A stretch of DNA of 64,000 nt from Acanthochlamys bracteata (lineage: Eukaryota > Streptophyta > Magnoliopsida > Pandanales > Velloziaceae), in assembly GCA_019914995.1 (NCBI GenBank), contig CM034142.1, forward strand, positions 6,819,513 to 6,883,512, in the 5' to 3' direction. A program made the translations under genes and the position numbers. Shown piece after piece: positions 59,180 to 64,000 of this stretch (its first letter is position 1; each line of letters opens with the position of its first letter). A model generated the notes under the pieces. That model did no database searches. It was given only the letters and a program-made list of their open reading frames with translations, and was not told where the DNA came from.

Positions 59180-59812
59180 TTAATTAGTCCCTCCAAGTAC
59201 TCCCTTGAGCTTCTTGATCTGTGCCTTATCCAAGAACGATATCTTCTCTAGCAGCTTCGTAGGAAGGTTATTCGCAAACAAGGCGAAATCCAATATCTGC
59301 AATCCTGGCTCAGGGCTGCTAAAGGTAACGATTGCAACTGCAGTCACACCACCGGCGTTCACTTGCCAGTGCAGTAACCCCTGAGGGAACACCATAGCAT
59401 CCCCCTTCTTCAGAGTTGTGTAGAAAACTTTGTTTGCTGAATCAATGAATCCTGCATTTATGAAACCCTGAGTTACTATCAGTATCTCAGAAGCTGCTGG
59501 GTGAGTGTGCAAAGGGACAACGCCTCCGGCAGCTATATCTAAGCGGCCGGCGGAGATGCCTAGACCGTTGACGCCCGGGAATTGTTGTACGAAGGCAGGT
59601 GTAACAGCAGCTTTGATGAGATTGGTTGTGTTGCCTGCCTTGCCTAAGCCTGTGAAAACGAAGTCTCCGGTCACAGGAATTTTCTTGCAAGTGTAGCCTG
59701 ACGGTGTTGCGGGGCCCGTCAAGTCAGCGACGCAGTAATCGGCAGCATCGGTGAAGGAAGAAGAGGAGAGGAGGAGGAGGAAGGTGAAGAACAAGCAGGG
59801 AAGCTGCACCAT
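59180..59812 (-). CDS. Germin-like protein, ABP19/ABP20 type (cupin)
   Basis: This 210-residue, single-exon secreted protein has a signal peptide at residues 1 to about 23 ([15 protein letters not shown]). Cys27 and Cys42 form the conserved disulfide of germins. Cupin box 1 is [21 protein letters not shown] (His102, His104, Glu109) and box 2 is [18 protein letters not shown] (His149); all four metal ligands are present. NTT at 61-63 is an N-glycosylation site. The C-terminus [11 protein letters not shown] is typical. Germin-like proteins form manganese-binding oligomers in the cell wall, several with superoxide dismutase activity. This subfamily includes proteins first isolated as auxin-binding ABP19/20; true oxalate oxidase activity belongs to other germins. 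The closest-family assignment rests on recalled sequence similarity. Confidence 0.93.
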   Translation of the reverse strand: MVQLPCLFFTFLLLLSSSSFTDAADYCVADLTGPATPSGYTCKKIPVTGDFVFTGLGKAGNTTNLIKAAVTPAFVQQFPGVNGLGISAGRLDIAAGGVVPLHTHPAASEILIVTQGFINAGFIDSANKVFYTTLKKGDAMVFPQGLLHWQVNAGGVTAVAIVTFSSPEPGLQILDFALFANNLPTKLLEKISFLDKAQIKKLKGVLGGTN

Positions 59813-59836
59813 GGCTAGCTAGTGAACTACTGCTAC

Positions 59837-59856
59837 TAGTAGTAGTAGTAGTAGTA
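59837..59856. repeat. (AGT)n microsatellite in the germin-like gene leader
   Basis: About six AGT units on the plus strand, so (ACT)n in the 5'UTR of the minus-strand gene, 25 bp before its ATG. Confidence 0.85.
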
Positions 59857-59903
59857 TATGTTATCCTTGTTATCTATATTTGAGTGATAAGTGTTAGCTG
59901 GGA

Positions 59904-59912
59904 TTTATATAG
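59904..59912 (-). promoter_or_regulatory. TATA box of the germin-like gene
   Basis: Minus-strand CTATATAAA in the context TCTCTATATAAATCCCAGC. It lies 92 bp upstream of the ATG, which predicts a leader of about 60 nt. Confidence 0.6.
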
Positions 59913-59929
59913 AGAAAAGAATGATAAGG

Positions 59930-62080
59930 TTATATGTTATTTAATTTTACTATTTCCTTCATTTAATTTATTAGTGTGTGAGTGAATAACCACGTATAAG
60001 ATTAGATATAAATTAGAGACGAAGTCTACAAACATAATATCTTGACCGTAACTCACTTTCTTGGATCAAAGTGAGTTCCCAATTAAGTTCATTTGTTTAC
60101 TTTCACAAATTTGTTATCCCAAACTTATTTTTTTATAAAATTTAATTTTAAATAACTTTCTAATAAGTAAATAATATGGCTTTTGAAAGTGATGTTCTAA
60201 CTCTTTTTCATTATAACTTTTTACTTCATATTTTTCAAAAACTTTCAGTAATATTTATCAAAAATTTTGAAACAATTTAAAAAACACATAAAAATTTACG
60301 TCAAAAAATATTATTATTATTTTTTCACTAAAAAATTGCTTTAAAATTTTTTTAAGAATATCTTTTGTTTCATAATTTTTTTTTTCATAAGCACTTATAA
60401 GAATCTTCTTTTAAGTTCTAACTTATAGTTTATGTGGATATGAATAAAGACAAATTCAAACTTTTATATGCTAAGATAATAAGTTTAGTAAAGAAGAAAA
60501 ACTAACCTTATGAAGGTTCAATTCACTTTTTCTATTTAGTGCTAGTTAAATTTAATGCATTTTCTTTCTCATGAGTGTTAGATCTGTTTGAAAGTTTTCG
60601 AAATAGAAAATTTTTATTTAAAAAATAATTAAAATAAGTAATAAAGAAACTTACAACATAAAAAATTTTATACTTTTTATTTAATAAATAAAATTTATAT
60701 AATATTATATAAAATTTATTTAAAAATAAGAAATTTAATAACAAAGTAAAAAGTATTTCATAAATAACGAGAAATGAATCTTTAGTTACATCCAAATAAA
60801 ATGTGACTTCAGAGCTATTTGGCAATGGTTATATCTCCTATCTTTTTGTTAGCTTTTTATTTTTTTAATAAAAATTTTACAGCATTTTATAAATTTTATG
60901 TCATATAATTTTTATATGTATAATTTTTTTAGACTAAAAAAAAAAAAAAAGCTGATCTACTAAAGAATCTCATTAAAAATTTTGTTTTTACCAAAAACAT
61001 ATTTTAATAAGCAATACGTATACACAGTAAACACATACATATATAATATATTTACTTATGGTTGTAATGAATTAAGAAAAATGAAATTGTTGATAAGATA
61101 TCAACATCTGGTCCAACAATAGAATAGCTACCACCAAAAATGACAGCTAAAATGAAAAAAACTCTTTGTCTAAATCTTCTTATGAAATTTATTCATTGTT
61201 CATTTCATAATTTGTTTGGCATTTGATGGGCGTTTGATTTTGCATTTTTCTAACGGTATTTTTTAATTTTTAATTTTTAATTTTTTAATATATAATTTAT
61301 AAATATTTAAAAAATTTATATATATATATATATATATATATTATAAAAAAATTTACGTAATAAATTTTTTTATTACATATTATTATTTTTTAAAAAAATA
61401 AAATATTTTTTATTTTATAATCACTCAGGACTCGCAGCACATGAGTTTGGCATCTGGTTCCCCTTGTTATAGGGTAAAGGACATCTCTTGGACAACACTT
61501 TCAGCCAATTTATGTTGCTCACATTTTTACTCTCTCATCTTTGTCCTCTAAAGATGTTTTTATTTTAAAATAAACTTTAGTTTTGAAAGGTGAACTAAAA
61601 ATTTTAATTAAAAATTAACAATATTTAATAAAAAAACAAATTTTTATATTGTATTATAGTAAGGAAAGGGCATGCTTGTCACAATTTAACTAGGACATGG
61701 TTGAGGGTTGATTCGGGAGCTGTTTGACGACACGTTTTAGAAAAATATTTTTTCGATTCACTTTTTTAAATAATTTTTTATAATATTTTATATAATTTAT
61801 TTAAAAAAATTTTAAAAGATAAAATCATTTTACTTAATAAATCTTATTACTTTGGTTTTCTCATTTAAGGAGACTACTAATAAAGAATTTTTTTTAATGA
61901 ACTATATTTCATTTTTTAAATATAAATTCTATTTTATTCACTAAAAAATAATAAAATATTATGATATAATTTTTTATACTTTAAATATTAAATAAAATTT
62001 ACAAAATATTATAAAAAATTAATTAAAAAATATGAAATAAAAATTAAATATAAAAATATAAAAATAAATCCAAACATGCA
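59930..62080. other. AT-rich intergenic region with MITE copies
   Basis: No gene is recognised. Family 1 copies occur at 60195-60412 (weak) and 61226-61432. A family 2-like copy lies at 60812-61015. The rest is low-complexity AT DNA. Confidence 0.55.
61226..61432 (+). mobile_element. AT-rich MITE family 1 copy with internal (TA)n
   Basis: Starts GATGGGCGTTTGATTTTGCA, has TTTACGTAATAAATTTTTTT and ends TTTTATAATCACTCAGGACT. A (TA)n run at 61317-61342 has expanded inside it. Confidence 0.5.
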
Positions 62081-62084
62081 CTCA

Positions 62085-62857
62085 ACAAAGTAAGTGATTG
62101 CAATCATACAAGCTAGAGAAAATATCAAAGATCTCAAAAGTTGTGGGCAATACATTGCTGGCAGAGAAAGAAGAGGATGGCCATTCATTGTTTTTCTTGT
62201 TTTATCAACAACGGACACATTCTGTGGTCCTGTACTCTCAGACACTCGCTCCTTCACCTGAAAATTCTCCGAGAAATTTTTTCCACAGATAAAGCCTCTT
62301 ACCGCAGTAGTATTCCGTCTCGTATCCAAAAGATGTAATCTTTCAATGAACAGAAAGAATGGATTCGACTTCATAAGGGCACTCAATCTTCACTGTTATC
62401 AGCTACTGATCTGCCCGACTGCTGGCACTTGCAGCGCTATTTGCTTACAAAAGAATGGGAACAACTGAGCATTTCTCGCATTTCTCTATCCGTTTACATC
62501 AGTAAAGGTAATTTGTTAGTTCCATGTTTTCCTACAACTCGCAGCAAGGTGTCCTTCGTATACTGTCGCCAAGCTGTTAAAAGCAAAGTAGGAACCACGT
62601 GCATGCGAGGAAGCAACAAAACTTTTGTCTGCAGAGTCTTCCTCCCCTGGTCGATCGATTTATGCTCATCTTAGCCGTCAGCACAGCATCCAATCAAGAT
62701 CCTTGTAGAAAATCTTTCCGATTGAATCAATGCTTAGTTCTCTTGAATCAATGCTGCTCCTTTGGAAGAGTTAACTTCCGGGTCTTAACTTTGGCATTCA
62801 CTGTCTATACATCAGCCCTTAGTAAGAAGAAAGAATAACTTGTAAGCAAATGGGAAA
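62085..62857 (-). other. Probable 3'UTR of the O-fucosyltransferase-family gene
   Basis: This block is GC-richer than the region to its left and directly follows the stop codon at 62858. The open frames on both strands (up to 125 codons with low-complexity ends) match nothing I know. A 770-nt UTR is long, so a separate non-coding or small gene is possible. Confidence 0.35.
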
Positions 62858-64000
62858 TTACTTCCTCCATTTCTCTCTCTCGCATATACAGCCTGGTAGA
62901 GGGTTTGCATAGAAACTCTCTTCCAACTTTGGAATCTCTCCAGGTTCTCTCAGATATGGTGCACCATCTCGGTCCTTGTGTAGTTTCTTCACTTTTGAAC
63001 TGAACTTCTTCCAAGAAATTCTTCCTTCATCATACTCATCAACAAGCTTTATGAAGTTTGATCTGCAAGATAAACACTCTAATACACTTAGTGAAATGAT
63101 AAAATATAAAGATAACCATGCTGAGATCATTCAAACCAAAATTCTGGTAGAATTCTAGAAACAACAGTCATACTCTAATAGTAAACTCTGATAACTGTAA
63201 ATGGCTTGATCAGTTTATCTGATACTGCACTCTTAGAGAAGCTCAACAGGTAATCTGCCGGCTTTGCAATTTAAAAGAAAGCGCCCAAATTACTACAATA
63301 AAAAACAATACACACAATATAGGAACAATAAACCAAACAGAAAATAGAGGTACTAATGCACGACCATATAATTCTCCAAATCCTAGGGTTTGAAGAAACC
63401 TAAATTGCCACCAATGAGCAATCTAGATTACTCTGACATTTTAAGGTGAACTTCCACTTTCCATTCTAAATCAGGAAAGCTATTGAGTGATGCAATCCAG
63501 TTAGGAATATTCAAGCTAAACTGGCACTCTTTAGTCTGGCTTAGCTTCACAACTTTGGTGTCACAATGCATGTGCAACCTTCAATGAGGTTTCGAGCCCA
63601 AGAAGTGGTTACAGCTACATCTTATATCTCATTGTCAAAACTTCGAAGTAATTAGTGAGAAGCTTTGGTATACCTGTCAGGGTTGATCGTTTTCTTGAAG
63701 CCCTCAAAGCGTCTATGACCCTGTACTGCCTTGGCCATATTCCCGTCATACATGTAAAGGAAAGCATCAGCTTGAAGAGCAACGACATAATCCAATCCAG
63801 CAAGCATGTTCTGGTGATTCCTAAATGGTTGAAGTTCCTCCTCAGTTAAAAGGGCAGAATGAGAACATATGTTAGGGAACTCATCTATTAGATGCTGCAT
63901 GCTTCCGTTTCCGTAAGCTTCACCAGCCACCAAATAAATTCTTGTACTTGATGGAAATCCCAATGCTTTAAGTAGAAGGGATGTCTCCCTTGGAGTAAGA
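62858..64000 (-). CDS. O-fucosyltransferase family protein, C-terminal exons (partial)
   Basis: Two exons on the minus strand, 63674-64000 (continues beyond the window) and 62858-63062, join in frame across a 611-bp GT-AG intron. Together they give about 177 residues of the C-terminal part of a plant GDP-fucose O-fucosyltransferase-like (GT106/PF10250) protein. Signatures: [80 protein letters not shown], then the terminal [47 protein letters not shown]. These are type II Golgi membrane proteins; characterised relatives act on pectin (rhamnosyltransferases) or proteins (for example SPINDLY, in a different clade). The exact acceptor is unknown. The N-terminal membrane anchor and donor site are outside the window. 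Confidence 0.9.

Noticed and set aside
62009..62386. 125-codon minus-strand frame near the O-fucosyltransferase gene
   Set aside because: Its C-terminal third is translated AT-rich intergenic DNA and the rest is unfamiliar; more likely 3'UTR.

Overview
This window is nuclear DNA of a flowering plant, a core eudicot. It shows spliced protein genes with plant-specific families (P-class PPR, PsbX, ELF4-like, cytokinin dehydrogenase, 12-oxophytodienoate reductase, germin-like protein). Small GC-moderate gene islands are separated by very AT-rich DNA full of short non-autonomous transposons. The species cannot be fixed from the sequence.

Layout. 1-157 (-): first exon of a gene leaving the window, with a transit-peptide-like N-terminus. 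158-8945: AT-rich intergenic DNA with several MITE copies and three promoter-like motif clusters that have no gene attached. 8946-16520 (-): a PPR protein and an omega-amidase. 16521-20639: a short divergent promoter, then the TFIIE beta subunit (+). 21714-23570: PsbX (+), then a decayed RPA 70 kDa subunit relic (-). 24266-28088 (+): a tandem pair of divergent BCS1-type AAA-ATPases, the first broken and the second open. 28089-33700: transposon-rich DNA with a TRIM-like element. 34123-34203 (-): candidate 26-residue microprotein gene with its own TATA box. 35237-37340 (-): ELF4-LIKE 3 with a 5'UTR intron. 37350-45950: AT-rich, MITE-rich, with one transcript-like island at 41641-42480. 46009-48405 (-): CKX7-type cytokinin dehydrogenase. 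49639-50444: an LTR/TRIM element with recognisable LTRs, primer-binding site and polypurine tract. 51897-52337 (+): small His-rich membrane protein with an overlapping uORF. 54512-57462 (+): OPR3, the jasmonate-pathway reductase. 59180-59812 (-): germin-like/ABP19-type cupin. 62858-64000 (-): 3' exons of an O-fucosyltransferase-family protein.

The genes do not form one pathway, but the order is informative. PsbX, RPA1, ELF4-L3 and OPR3 occur here in the same relative order as their Arabidopsis counterparts recalled as At2g06520, At2g06510, At2g06255 and At2g06050. This is therefore an old conserved block in which RPA1 has decayed and the AAA-ATPase pair and CKX7 lie between anchors.

The best leads for something undescribed are the 26-residue microgene, the AAA-ATPase pair broken by a 38-bp insertion between 14-bp repeats, the parallel open frames in an old duplication at 52545-53720, and two short LTR-type elements. 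I found no CRISPR array, rRNA, convincing tRNA or virus-like gene. No new multi-gene system is evident.
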